Positions 47,501-59,470 of a stretch of 64,000 nucleotides of DNA are shown here, piece after piece. Under the pieces are notes generated by a model that was given only the letters and a program-made list of their open reading frames with translations, had not been told where the DNA came from and ran no database searches. Source of the DNA: Phoronis australis (taxonomy: Eukaryota > Phoronida > Phoronidae); the NCBI GenBank assembly GCA_002633005.1, contig NMRA01000443.1, forward strand, positions 272,361 through 336,360. Reading direction: 5' to 3'. A program made the translations under genes and the position numbers. Positions within the stretch are counted from its first letter, which is position 1; each line of letters begins with the position of its first letter.

Positions 47501-50500
47501 CCAAAGACCAGTGAGGCAGATCAACATTGGCTTATTGGCTCAAGTAAAGAACTTGAGGCAATTGTTTAACTGGTGGTCCCCAAGGCAACAGCAAAATAAG
47601 CATTATTGCTTGCTAGGAGGAAATACTTGTCTGAGATTTCTAAAGCAATCACTTTAACGAGAGGAAATTAAAGCATACTGGCAGAAGACCAAGATCTGTA
47701 TCTAGATGTCATTAGTGTTTCTTGAGTCCAAGCAAGGTCCTTAGACTTCATTGGTGTTTGCCTAGTCTAGGCAAGGTCCCTAGACTTCATTGGTGTTTGC
47801 CTAGTCTAGGCAAGGTCCCTAGACTTCATTGGTGTTTGCCGAGTCTAGGCAAGGTCCAGGCTGTACCTCTTTCACAACATGAAACATGCATGACTGTGTT
47901 TGGCTAAACTATTGAATTTTATTTTCCTAAATTTCTTGGTTTTTATTCTATAATTGTTGCCAACAAGCAATGCAACAAGTGATCACCTATTGGGACAACA
48001 CAATACTGTGAAGTGATTACACAGGCTGTGTTTGTTCTTGCAAGCAAAATGCAAATGGGGTTGCACCAGTCACTCATTGACTTAAAAGTTGTATTTCATT
48101 CTATGATATTTTTTGCTCAACATACCAAAAAATATCCGCAATGATACAGTTAGCATATGGGATATTCCACTGTATTCTCTGTGTGTGTGTGTAATTGGGG
48201 ATCGCTGGATTTGCACGACTCCAGGCACACGAAAGTGGAAATAGTGCAGTTGTATAGCAGCTGTGTTGGAACATCCTAAATTGAACCACCCTTACTTGCT
48301 GTGCATTGCCTGCCTGAGAATACCAACTATGTGATACAAATTGAAAAAATGAAGTGGCTCAATTCTAGTACTGTTTCTATAGACTTGTCTATTGATTTTC
48401 CATGTGCCTGACCTTTTTGTCCAGACAAGTATGACTGTATACTATCAGTCTACCCTTTCAGTATAACAGCTGCTCCTCCACTCCCTGACTTGCACTGGAA
48501 CAGATTAAAGTAAAGTGAACTTGCCTGTGATCTGACTGATGTATTAATAGCGTGTGTTCCAAAACAACAATGACTTGATTCTTTTTTAACAGACGCGTAT
48601 GCATTTGAATGGACATGATCATTGCTGACAAGTTGTTGAATCTATAGTTTTTAACTTACATTCAACCATAGTGTTGGTGAAATTCTATCATTGTATAGTC
48701 AGAGTTTTTAAAAGTATTGTTTCGCAGGCTTATGACATTAGTGTTAGGCCTTGAGATTTACACAAGGAAGGACCCTTTTAGCGGTCATATTTGATATTTG
48801 TGCCTCTATAGACAATCTTCCTCCCTCAAGCACTGCAAGGACATTCTCAAAATGCACACTTTTCTTTTGAACACACTTTACAAGGCTTTTTCATCTTTAG
48901 TTTATATCAAACTCACTTGATCATGTTTTTGATCATAACTGTTATTCATACTTACTGCTATAAATGTACCTTGGTTTCTTTTTATTGAATTTTTTGAAAA
49001 GCCGCAATAACTTTATTCAATTAAAGGCAAATTGGTTTAAAACCAAATATAAAATGTTAAAGTGTTTCTATTTATATTGATTATACTTTTGTAGATATTT
49101 GCTTAATCAACAAGTCTACAGCCAAACATTGAAAAAAGTGTAGAGTTTACTAGTCAAAAAGTATATTTTTAGAACAAAGCAGAAAGTCTGAAAAATTCAC
49201 TTAAATTGTAATTTTGTTTGCATTTGATGAAACTTTTGAGCTTTTCATGAAAATCTTCATTCAAGTTATTCAAAAAGCAATTTCCGACTCTTGTTTTGTA
49301 GAACAGTGTGTAAAGCAATAATATCTATCAGTTTTGTGCTAATCCAATCTGCCATTTCTGAGACAGGATGTTCTGAGATGAGCCAACTTTAGACATTGTT
49401 ATGATCTTACATAACCTTAACCTGAGTTAAATAACAATTACTTTGTTTTGAGGGAATAACTAAACAGCTAGTGTTGGTCTGCAGTGTTACAAACAATCAT
49501 CAGATTGTTTATAGGGGTTGGCAACAAGCTGGCTTATCAGAATCTCTAATGTGCTGTATACACCAAGATGCGGTTGTAAAAAATGTAGATGTGTTGAATT
49601 TGACATTTGTAAATGAATCGCAATAATCAATGTTTTGTCTTTGGTCTAGAGTGTCAGTGTCAAACTTTGAGCAAGTTACAAAAACATGGTGGCAAGAGCA
49701 CTCGACTGGCATGATGTCAAATTATACTCTACGACTAAATCACATCAGACAACTGGGCAAGATCATGTCATTGGTAGTTTCATACATTTATTCTGCATAT
49801 GAATTGTCTTGGTTATTTTTGTCATGCACAGCCTCAGAGTCATTGTGCAGATAAGTACCCTAGTTTATTGACTTGTTCACTGTCCAAAGTCAGGACATTG
49901 ACCCAGAATAGGCCAAGTTGACTTTAACTTTGATAATAATTTATCAATTTCACCTTAACAAGGATAACTATATCTGGGTGATTGTCTCCTGGCCAAAACT
50001 TACTTGGCCTAGCAAATGTTAAATCTCAGATCATGTGTTATGTACTCAGAATCCTCTCAGATGTAGTTTTGCTCTGAGCAAAAACTGAAATTTACTGACA
50101 GTCAATAATAGTTTCATTCTAACGTATTCTTAGCTCTTGTAGTTTATGGTAACTAATTAATGCTTACTATTATTTGCACATGCTAACACTTTTCTGGGAC
50201 TTAAGTATGCATTTTTAATTCACTGTCTTATGAATTGTTTCCCAATACACTGTCAATTTCTACAACACATTGTTTGAGGCAAATTTCTGGGAGTGACAAG
50301 CTGTATGCTTTACTCTGAAGTCTTTAAATTCATCAGCTGCTATTGTTCCATGTGACTATCATGTGACTATCTTGGTGTGGCACTTTCAGGGACTTCACCA
50401 TCAGCTACGTTGCCAATGACAACAGTGGGGAGGAGGTGTACCTGTCGCTTCTGTCCGACTGGGATCTCGACGCAGCCTTCTTGGGCTCGTCAGAACCCTA

Positions 50501-53500
50501 CCTGAGACTGAAGGTAGATCTGAAGCCTTTTGAACCTGGTAAGAACACGGGACTGTTATTAAACTGATCATATCACCATTCACGTTGTGTTTTGACATTT
50601 GACCAGTCCCACATTCCTGTCATCCTTGAACCTGCATGTCTCGTTTGTGGATGCATCGTCATGGAAGTGTTGAATTGTGGATACTGTAAAATTTCTCTAA
50701 TTTTGGACACAATGCGACATAGTCAGGTAGCACAAAACAACAACTTTACATGTGCGCACCCAGCCTTCAATATGGGGGGGCTCGAATTCCTAACGTTGTG
50801 GGCCCATTGGTAACAAAATAGGCGGTGGACTAAAACTGGTGCACCACAACTGTGCTTGTTGGGAATTTTGTCTCATTTTCTCGGACTTTTGTTTCTCACA
50901 GGCGGACCTTTTTGCCCACTTCGCCAAATGGTGGGCTCATTCGAGCCTCCCAGACCCCCCTGGGTGTGCGCATGCTTTACCCGTCTCAATTTGTATACCA
51001 TAGCCATCACCATAGCAACCACCAAACAATGTTTTGAGAAAATGGGCATTCAATGCCCATTTTCTCAAAACATTGTTTGGTGGAATCTTTGAAAAATAAA
51101 AAAGGACAATTTTAGCAATTATTTTTGTCTGATATTACTGGAAATACATAAATGAAAAAGACTGAAAATATAAACAGTCGAGATTATAACAAAAGACATT
51201 GAAAATATGGGATGAATACATAAATTATTTATGAAATAAATTAAAAATTAATAAATAGTAGTATACCTAAGTGAAAAGTCCAGCCGAATGAGCTCTTGAA
51301 ATTGCCTGTGCAGCAATTTTTTGGCTTCTCCATAACTGAAGCAATAGGCTCATCTGAATCAGCAGGGTTTTATTCACCCTGATTTTCTGTCATGTCTGTT
51401 GTGAACCGTCAATATACACTGGGTCAGGGCCCATGTGGGAATTGATGGCAATGAGAATGCAGATAGACTCGCAAAGATAGGAGCAAGTGTTCTGCATTTT
51501 GTGCGTGAACCTGCTATCCTCAGGCTGGTATCTTGCGGATGCTGCAGGATGAGTATTCGCAACTTTGTACATAACCAGTCAGCAGCCCAGTGGGCATCAC
51601 TTAACTCCTGCAGAAAGACCAAGGAAAATTTTCCCAACGTGATCAAACCAAAAGGTTCAAAAATCCTTCTGTGTATAGATAGATTGGGCATAAAACACAT
51701 CATTCAAATTTTGATGGGCCACTGTAACCTAGACTGACACAGACACATTACTGGGCATATGGGGAGCCCAGTGTCCCGAGTGTTGTACTGACATAGAAAC
51801 CCCTAAACACCTGGTAGAGTCTTGCCCAGCGTCTTATAGGCTAAGGAGCAACCTAATGGATGGCACTATTACATGCCTACAACATATAGTGCATGGCAAC
51901 AAATGGAAACAACTGTCCGTTTTCTTAAAGGAGACTGGCAGACTTTAAAACTTCCTTCATGAGGAACCATAATGGGGCTCTCACGCTTTAGTTCAGGTGT
52001 TTTGTGCAATGGGCCCAACCATGAGGCCTGCGCATGTCTGATGCACCGCAAATGATATCAGGCCACCTGCACTTTTTTGTGAATGGTGCCATGTGGTTCA
52101 ATTAAGTAGCATTCTTCTTGAAGGACATCTTCCATTCATGTGCTGAATTCTGAACAAAATTTTCGCCCAGCGTGAACTAGAGATTTTGTTTCCTTACGTC
52201 AAAGTGCCACCGTAGTTGTTTGCAGCACATTCAGTTTCATAGTAAAGTTATCTGCTTAAATCATGTTTTGTATCACCTCCAACTAGCTGAGAACCAACAT
52301 TTAGATGTTTCATTAACTGGGTCAAAGGTTAGTCAGAGTGTTGTTTTTTTGAAACACCCTGTACAAACAGTGTTTACTACTTAACTCACCAACTGATTAG
52401 ATGCCAGGGTTGTTCTCAATGCGAAAATGGAGTTCACAGTCATTTCAAGGTTTGTTTTTGTCATGTTTTTATTTTCAGTTTATTTGTCCTTTTTTTCATT
52501 CACAATGACTGGTGACTAAAACAATGTTTAATTTTTCTATTTCCAATCCTCTGTTGTGCTTCTTGCAGGTCTCATAGACTGGGACATAGTGACCCCGGCA
52601 GACATCACCCAGCCCAGGGTAACCCAGGCTTTGGACAAGAGTGCCAACATCTTCAACACCATCACTGGTACTATCACACAGCAGGTGGGACGCACCGTCT
52701 CACAAGTACAGGTGGCCTTAGGTAGGCTCGACGTGTTGAAGCACTATCAACTGGTCTCATGTTCTGCTGTTTGGCTTAAGTTGTGTATTTTGAAATATTT
52801 TTATGCAGCAAAAATAAGTGGACACAGCATGTTATGTCACTGTAGGTGCACTGACAGTGATCTAGAAACAGACCTCTGGTGGGTCTGCGAACCAATGGTC
52901 CCATTTTGAAAACTTGTTCACGTGGTTTCGTGGATATATTTAAAAATCAAATGTGGCATTTCTGAAAACTTTACTTTATATCTAAAAACAATCTCCGTGA
53001 TGGTAGCTGATGAGTTGCAGCACTTTTTAATTGTGGTGTGAAAATTCTGATCACTTATTCGGGCAACGAATCCGCGCTTTTTTGTAAACAACAATTTCTT
53101 CCAATACATTACGGCGTTTTCCCGTTGCTCCCAACTTGTTCGATTCTATAGCCCAACAACAAGTTGGGAAGATCACCCCTGTAGCCAATATCTTACATGA
53201 CTGTCACGTCATTCTGGCATTTATGGTTGGAGGGGCAGCTCTCTTTTGTTCGATAATTGCTCTAATCTCCAATAAGATCATATCTACCCTGAGTGGGCTG
53301 TGTTGTTAAAAATAAAAGTTAAGTTATAGCATATTTGAACATAAACCAATAGCATTTCTGAAATCTTTGTCAAATGGTGATCATGTTTAGTTTTTGAATC
53401 GCCAAAATCACCCAACTGCAACCGAGGTTACCACAATCTATTCTTTCCGAATACACCAATTCACTCTGACTTTGGTCACATGTGGTCTGTAATAACCCTG

Positions 53501-56500
53501 GTAGATTATTGGCCTACTTGTTGTCATAACAGACAAAAGAGTGTGCTTGGCAGTGAACAAAGAAGCTAGATGTTATCACACCCTCAGAACCCCAAACCAC
53601 TGGTAAAGTCACTGAATGGGAAAACGCTGTAATGAGCTTTTTGGAAACTTGATTTTGCTGTCCTGATGATGCAAATTGATATCTATTGTAATCTTCGAAA
53701 TGAGGTGATAGTGAAGATTAGTAGATAGGTATATTTTCATTTTGTACCAACTCCTACATGTTGTATTTAGGGCTGTTCCAGCAAAATCTGTGTGGGAGGA
53801 GGGGGAAGGCAACTGAAATAAAAATTTATGGGTGATTGCGTTTGATTTAAATTCAAAATGGCTGGTGGTTGTACTTCAAAAAAATAAAAATTTACAGGTC
53901 GTTGTTGTTTCATTGGGCCATAAATGTTTGATGGTGGGTAATTTTAGTAAATTTTATAAACAATCCACACAGAATCAAAAACTGAAACAAAAATGCAACT
54001 TGCAAAAAGCTCCGACTTTTTCACTCCCTCCGATCTCCTCATCGGCATGCCCATAACACCATTTAACCACAGGTGCTCGAATTTCTCGATGGCTAATAAC
54101 CATATATAAGAAACGTGTTTTCTTAGTAATGAATGACGTTAGTGGTGATGGCGGAACAGATAAACTCAAGCGCCTGTGCAGTCAACCACAAGAACAAAAA
54201 AAAAATTACGGGTGGTTGCATTTCAAACTTATAAAAAATTACGGATGGTAGGCTGAAGAAATAAATGACAAATATGGGTGGTGGGTGCGAAAAATNGCAT
54301 ATTTGAACATAAACCAATAGCATTTCTGAAATCTTTGTCAAATGGTGATCATGTTTAGTTTTTGAATCGCCAAAATCACCCAACTGCAACCGAGGTTACG
54401 ACAATCTATTCTTTCCGAATACACCAATTCACTCTGACTTTGGTCACATGTGGTCTGTAATAACCCTGGTAGATAATTGGCCTACTTGTTGTCATAACAG
54501 ACAAAAGAGTGTGCTTGGCAGTTAACAAAGCTAGATGTTATCACAAGCTCAGAACCCCAAACCACTGGTAAAGTCACTGAATGGGAAAACGCTGTAATGA
54601 GCTTTTTGGAAACTTGATTTTGCTGTCCTGATGTATATTTTCATTTTGTACCAACTCCTACATGTTGCATTAATTAAACAGAAGGGTTTCTATTGGACAT
54701 GTTTGATTTTTAGAATGATTCAGCAGTCGAGGTTACCATCACTTCTAGTAGGAATGGCAACCATATGTTGGCCAAAGTCTTGATTTTGAAACTGAGCAAA
54801 ATAATAATTTTGATAGATTTTTGTTGCTGTAAAAGTTGATATCTGTACACAGATAATTCGTCATGTGCCAGTGGAGCACTGTAGTCTTTTTGTGATTTTC
54901 TATGGAATGAGGTGGAAAAGTATTATGCTTGTTGACTGTCAAATGCAGGAACAGTGGCCACAGCCAGGCTAGATGTTAAGCCAGCCTGATTAGATTTTTT
55001 CTGATATTCGTATGCCATTGAACAGATTAAAGGGGAAATTTTTTATGATTTTATACACCCACATATTTATATGTGGTCGCATATTGCCGTCATCTCTGTC
55101 TGGGGGTCCGAGGCTGTATCTCCTAAACCCCTTGCAGGATCTTATTGAAATTTGGCGAGTGTGTTCCTATGGGGTTGACAACAGAGGGCAATGAGTTTCG
55201 GACTGACCCGAATACCACTGTGCCCCCTTGTGGCAATTTTATTTTTTTATATTTGCCTCTGTGTCTTCAAAGGTCCTCAACCGATTTTCGTGAAATTTGG
55301 CACATAGACATCTATAAGTGAGATGACGCCATTTTGTTGGTTTCGAGTCTGTTTTTTGGTGTCCGTCCCTCTGTCAACCAAACCACTCTAAGAATGATTG
55401 TGAAAGTCGGCATGTATGTTTTTTCTATGAAGGGGATAGTTGACGATGGTTTTCCGATATCTTCGAGTACTGTGGTGCCTCCTAGTGGCGTTTTCGTTTT
55501 TTTTGCACCCGTACCTGTATCTCCTAAGCCCTCTGCAGGATTTTTATTAAATTTAGCAAGTGTTTTTGTATGAAGTTAACGAGAAAAGACTACAACTTTT
55601 AGACGGAACCAATGAACACTGTGCCCCCTAGTGGCAATTTCATTTTTTTTTGTTTTCCTCTGTTGCTCTGAAGTTCCTCGACGAATTTTAATGAAATTTA
55701 GTAAATGGTTTTCTTTTAAAGAAACAACGACATTTTCTGGTTTTCAGACAGATTCGATGTATTTTGCACCATCTAGTGGCCATTTCGATGATACGAACAA
55801 TACCCCTTAAAAGCACACCTTTTGCGATGCATTCGTGGGTGCATTTCAACGCTCCACATTGCTCTTGTTTAAATTAGTAAAAATGCCAATCATTGCTTAT
55901 ATTTTAGATTAATTTGTAAACGTCAATTGCTGTTCTCCTGGCATGTGAAACAATAGAGAGACACGCTAACCCCCTATGTCTTGGATCTGCATTCACCTCC
56001 ATAGAGTAAACTTTTAAGTTCAGTAAGGAATAGGACCTTAAAAGGTCTTATTCCTTACTGAACACAGTCTGTGCAGTTCATTGAGTTTATTCTATGAAAG
56101 GGAATACAAAACCAAGTTACAACTGCAACCAATTTGTCAGGCTGTTGACATCACGTTCTATTGATCCATGGAGGGAACATAGTCACCATGGGAACAGCAG
56201 CTAACCAGGGATCTTCATTTTTGTTGAGGATAACATCAAAAACTGTTGATTTACCCTTTAAGAGTAGTTTTTCAGCTTAAAATGGCCATCTTCTGCACTG
56301 TGTGGTCATTTAGGAACCTCAGTATGAAAAAAGATGATGTACACTGTATGTTCCTGAAAAATCACCCATGGGCACTTTCTAGTGTTGGGTGCTTTTTGAG
56401 AAATCCCTGGTAGTATTAATAGGGCAAGAGCTTTGATATGACGAACTGCACCTTTAGCTACTTGGTTGGATGATGTCAATTTTTACGTATGAAAAGCACT

Positions 56501-58297
56501 TTTTTAAAACATTTATTTTCTTATCACATTTCAGGTATCAAAGAAGATGAAGTTATTGACTATATGCCTACGAAGTCACCATTGAACGATGAGGATTATC
56601 GTACTTTCCTGGACGTCGACGGCAGACTTAGCAAACCAGCTGAGCTGCGGCTCGCTGTGTACGAGCGGGGCATCGAAGCATCATTGCGGAGAGTTGTGTG
56701 GCGCCACCTGTTGAATGTTTATCCGGTTGGGCTGACGGGTAAGGAACGGATGGACTACATGAAGCGTAAATCTGCTGAGTACATGGGTCTTAGGGATGAG
56801 TGGAAAGGTATGATGCAGAATGGTACACCGTCAGAAGACTTGAATGTGATAATTAACATGGTGAAAAAGGACGTACTGAGGACAGATAGGACGCACGAAT
56901 TCTACGCCGGTTCTGATGAAAACCAGAACGTGTTGTCACTATTCAACGTGCTTGTCACGTATGCGGCAACTCACCCTCAAGTGTCATATTGTCAAGGAAT
57001 GAGTGACATCGCTTCGCCCCTGTTGGTCATTCAGAGAGACGAAGCGACGGCTTACATCTGTTTCTGCGCTTTGATGACCAGACTGCAGTTCAACTTTATG
57101 TACGATGGTGTTGTCATGACAACCAAGTTCCAGCATCTATCAGAGCTCCTACAACACCATGATCCTGAGTTCTTTGCCTATCTTGAGATGCACGATGCTG
57201 CTGACCTCTTCTTCTGTTACCGCTGGCTCCTTCTTGAGGCCAAACGGGAGTTCCCTTTCGACGACGCTCTCTACATGTTGGAGATCATGTGGAGCTCAAT
57301 ACCTCTCCAGCCCCCACAAGGGGAGCTAGCGTTGTGTGATCCGCAGTATTCGGTTCGACACCTCTCCAACTCTCCCGCTTCTCCAGTTACCAAGGAGAAT
57401 GTCTACACACACTTGAGGACTTTGCGTAGGCGAGCATCGTATTCTTCCGGTTTAAATTCTCAGGCATCGAGTCTCAAGTGTTCTTGTTCACCAGTAAAGA
57501 CTGTCGTCATGGAGAAGGCCTCTCCTATCGGCACCCCGGTTGATGAACAGAATGGGACTGAGTTTCCATCTGAGATTCCTGAGGCTATGACAGCATCATT
57601 AACAGAGAAAATGTGTGCAATAAATAAATCATTGGAACCTGGTGATAGCAAAACTGTTGGATTAGTGCCGTGTGACAACTGCATAGAGCAAGTCTCAGAT
57701 TCTGACGAAAAAGCAAAAAATCCATTAGCAACTGTGAATAGATATGATTCGTTGCACGAAGCCCTACAATTCAAATCAGTATTTTACGTCCCCTTGAGTA
57801 GTGTAGGAGGGAGCACTGAACCCCTGTCAGACCAATGCCTTAACAAAACTTCATCTTTGTGCAACATCGGAAGCCGAAAGCTTTCACCTTCACACTTGCC
57901 CAGTTTGGTGCTAGATGGGAAGGCGCGAACATTCAGTGATTCTGGGTTCAACGACCAGGCAGGCGACGGAACCCAGAATAAAACGATAGCCAAGTCGACA
58001 TCGTCGGACTACATAAAGATTGAGGGTGTGCCACTGTTCTTGCCGCCCCCTGGTGAGTTCGGTCACAGCAATCCTTTCCTCATGTTCATCTGCTTCACAC
58101 TGTTATTTAGCCAGAGAGACGTGATCATGAAGAGTCGCATGGACTATAATGACCTGGCCATGCTGTTTGACAAACTTGTGCGTAAGCACAATGTTTATAA
58201 GGTGCTTCACAAAGCAAAGGTTCTGTATCAAGACTACCTGAAGGACTTCCAGAGGTCGTCATCCAAGGAAAACAGCTCTGACTTTGACATTATTTAG
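38519..58297 (+). CDS. TBC1D25: TBC1 domain family member 25 homolog (Rab GTPase-activating protein)
   Basis: TBC1D25 (OATL1) is a Rab33B-type GAP that binds ATG8 proteins and acts in autophagosome maturation. Exons: 38519-38563, 40543-40652, 50390-50538, 52569-52721, 56535-58297. The total is 2220 bases, 739 residues plus TAG, and every phase fits. The N-terminus (REVVRVKVKKCDGF, DPQITSFEMLQHLL, EEVYLSLLSDWDLDAAF) is the ubiquitin-like region of this family. The TBC domain runs from about residue 200 to 420. Its two catalytic fingers are intact: D265-V-L-R268 and Y304-C-Q306. A Ser-rich insert follows, then the conserved LPPPGEFG...NPFLMFICFTLL and MDYNDLAMLFDKLVR blocks. It is slightly longer than human TBC1D25 (about 690). 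Confidence 0.95.
40543..40652 (+). CDS. TBC1D25: TBC1D25 exon 2
   Basis: It encodes KCDGFMQPEVKKFCLDPQ and ITSFEMLQHLLTKAFEIKG between acceptor ttttgacag and donor gtaagg. DPQITS and LQH(I/L)L match TBC1D25. It is followed by a 9.7 kb intron. Confidence 0.93.
42265..42615 (+). repeat. Interspersed repeat, inverted partner at 53.1 kb
   Basis: This stretch is the diverged reverse complement of about 53100-53465. Shared blocks include tgatcttcccaacttgttg, atgctattggtttatgttca and attttggtgattcaaaaac. Both lie in TBC1D25 introns (2 and 4) in opposite orientation. It has no coding capacity that I can see. Confidence 0.8.
45079..45921 (+). mobile_element. 843 bp DNA element with 20 bp TIRs and a THAP domain
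   Basis: The ends are perfect 20 bp inverted repeats: CTTAAAGGAGAATGCCACCC at 45079-45098 and its complement at 45902-45921. Inside, a plus-strand frame encodes a THAP-type zinc finger. No target duplication is clear. THAP domains are the DNA-binding part of P-element transposases (THAP9-like), so this looks like an internally deleted P-type element that kept its DNA-binding exon. It lies in TBC1D25 intron 2. Confidence 0.8.
45245..45520 (+). CDS. THAP-type zinc finger fragment
   Basis: From 45266 the frame shows C-x4-C (CIVPAC), then SFFRLPREP, and finally C-x2-H (VCGRHF) at 45431-45442. These are the metal ligands and the conserved Pro and Phe positions of the C2CH THAP fold, which binds DNA. 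The frame has no clear ATG (it opens with GTG), so it is an exon or remnant. There is no RNase H-like transposase core in the element. It is probably derived from a P-type transposase; expression cannot be judged. Confidence 0.75.
45922..50389. other. Remainder of TBC1D25 intron 2; little of note
   Basis: AT-rich intron with no exon recognised. It holds the 39 bp minisatellite at 47703-47858 and a short GT run near 48180. Small ORFs show no family resemblance. Confidence 0.6.
47703..47858. repeat. Four-unit 39 bp minisatellite in TBC1D25 intron 2
   Basis: The units start at 47703 (diverged), 47742, 47781 and 47820. The core is tagacttcattggtgtttg, and each good unit holds the 13 bp palindromic gcctagtctaggc. 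The unit is a multiple of three and gives a repetitive peptide frame; this is not a gene. Confidence 0.92.
50390..50538 (+). CDS. TBC1D25: TBC1D25 exon 3
   Basis: It encodes DFTISYVANDNSGEEVYLSL and LSDWDLDAAFLGSSEPYLRL, and runs to KPFEP. EVYLSLLSDWDL is a nearly invariant TBC1D25 block. The acceptor is ctttcag and the donor gtaag. Confidence 0.95.
50751..50974. mobile_element. 224 bp MITE with TGCGCAC-CCAG inverted ends
   Basis: The left end is tgtgcgcacccagcc and the right end, reverse-complemented, gcatgcgcacacccag; the match extends to ggggggctcgaa on the left and ggaggctcgaa on the right. It contains aggcggacctttttgccc, shared with other copies in this window. It lies in TBC1D25 intron 3. 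Confidence 0.75.
51019..51083. repeat. Perfect 32 bp palindrome with a one-base centre
   Basis: The arms 51019-51050 and 51052-51083 are exact reverse complements, with a single C between. It lies in TBC1D25 intron 3, just after the MITE at 50751-50974. Perfect palindromes of this length are unstable and so likely recent. Confidence 0.97.
51415..52000 (+). mobile_element. Remnant of a non-LTR retrotransposon RNase H region
   Basis: HVGIDGNENADRLAKIGAS near 51430-51490 matches the end of the RNase H domain of I/Jockey-type elements (pattern GH-GI-GNE-AD-LA). After a frameshift, CPECC...ETPKHLVESCPASYRLR (about 51772-51850) matches the cysteine-histidine tail common after it. Stops and frameshifts mean it is dead. 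It lies in TBC1D25 intron 3. Confidence 0.75.
52569..52721 (+). CDS. TBC1D25: TBC1D25 exon 4
   Basis: It encodes LIDWDIVTPADITQPRVTQA through FNTITGTITQQVGRTVSQVQ and VAL. DWDI(V/I)(T/S)P and Q-VGRT-S-VQ align with vertebrate TBC1D25. It begins and ends in phase 1. Confidence 0.93.
53100..53465 (-). repeat. Interspersed repeat, inverted partner of 42.3 kb
   Basis: Diverged reverse complement of 42265-42615. It overlaps the start of the block duplicated around the N at 54296. Confidence 0.8.
53329..54667. repeat. Block repeated around N at 54296, with a 0.5 kb insertion in one copy
   Basis: Bases 53329-53766 and 54297-54667 match closely. Copy B lacks about 65 bases present in copy A (near 53666-53730) and lacks the about 0.5 kb that follows copy A (53767-54295). 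That extra piece begins agggctgttccagc and ends at the N, so it could be an insertion present in one allele only. It lies in TBC1D25 intron 4; no exon is affected. Confidence 0.85.
55060..55860. repeat. Diverged array of modules ending in 'cccctagtggc'
   Basis: Four modules of about 130-240 bp each hold tatctcctaa-like sequence, then gattttNatgaaattta, and end in gtgccccctagtggcaattt or a variant (near 55225, 55485, 55630, 55780). The same modules recur at 59640-59860, 61190-61290 and 61830-61950. The family is unknown to me and has no open frame. Confidence 0.7.
56018..56063. repeat. 22 bp near-perfect palindrome
   Basis: The arms 56018-56039 and 56042-56063 are reverse complements with one mismatch and a two-base centre. 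It lies in TBC1D25 intron 4, 470 bases before the last exon. Confidence 0.92.
56535..58297 (+). CDS. TBC1D25: TBC1D25 exon 5: complete TBC domain and C-terminus
   Basis: A single 1763 bp exon holds IKEDEVIDYMP to the stop, including the entire TBC domain: VVWRHLLNVYP, ERMDYMKRKS, the arginine finger VLRTDR, SYCQGMSD and DLFFCYRWLLLE. The middle part (about 57320-58020) is Ser-rich and not conserved. The exon opens with acceptor tttcag. Confidence 0.95.
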
Positions 58298-59470
58298 TGT
58301 CTGACCAGTCAGCTTCTTCCTGTGTTGTTGTGTATTGACCATTATCATCTTGGTGAAAGCGTTGCAGGTTTTGGGTTAATAGTTGCTTGTGGGGAGGTTT
58401 ATTCTTCCACTCTTTAGTCGGACTTCTGTCTAGTATGAATCAAGTGCTTTATGCCATTAGCTGGGTTCATTCTGTTTGAATGACAACTTAATTAGATAAA
58501 CAATCACCCTGTTTTCATTATATTGTTTCTATGGGTTCGTTGATTGACAGGTTTATAACATGCTGACCACTAAAGGTCATGACCTTCCCTTTATTGATAA
58601 AGTAACATGATAGTGGAGTATTCTTGAGGTTACTTGCCATTATTTTGGCTATGCAGTGACTTAAGCAAAATATATAATGTGGGAGTACCGAATTAAAAGA
58701 CTGTCTCTAATGGTTCAGCGTTGATCACAATACAGCTTTCTCAGTTGGTAAAATGGAAAATTACTTGCCTCCTTTACATGCGCATGAGCCTGTTGAATTA
58801 TTTTAATTGCTCAGTTGGTTACATAAAAGTAGTCGAAGGTGGTCCTTATGGATCGAGAGTTTCCACACTGTGTTGCTTTCACCCTTTTGAAATTGTGCAA
58901 TAATGATAAAGGATGTTTTGATAGGAATAGAAAATATTTGAAAAACACACTAAAGGGCTGTGTTTAAAATGTGGATATATTTTTATAATTACTGAATGTG
59001 CAGGTACCTTGAATTATTTGAGTAGTATTGGGTGCATGGCTTCTTAACAACAGTTGCCATGGTAAATCAGAAAGCTACTTATAGACGTTTGTATTCCTGT
59101 AACCAAAAGTGAAAATAATTTGTTATACATATGATTAGGGCATCCAACATGGAAGTTTTTTGAGAAACCTCGCGGAACTCAAAATTCCAAATGATTTGTC
59201 AGAAATGCTAATACTTGATTTGCGAGTGTGTAAATAATGTTACTTGGCTGTGCAGGTCTTATAACTGCATTTCAAACTGGTTTTTAAAAGTCTTACCTGT
59301 GGACGTTTTGGTGTTGGTTGTACTTACTTTTCCAGTGTGCTTAAATTGCCTATTAGGCAAAAGTGGGGTATCTTAATTCACATTTATCCAGACTCCTGTG
59401 ATGATTTGATCCTTTTAAGAGACACTAAAACAGTGTGGGTTATGCTACTACTTCTTTATTTAAATGTAAC

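Noticed and set aside
47722-47907. 61-residue ORF with a repeated LHWCLPSLGKV peptide
   Set aside because: It is a frame through the 39 bp minisatellite in a TBC1D25 intron.
57460-57993. Minus-strand ORFs of 104 and 69 residues inside TBC1D25 exon 5
   Set aside because: They are antisense to a well-supported coding exon and have no recognisable features.
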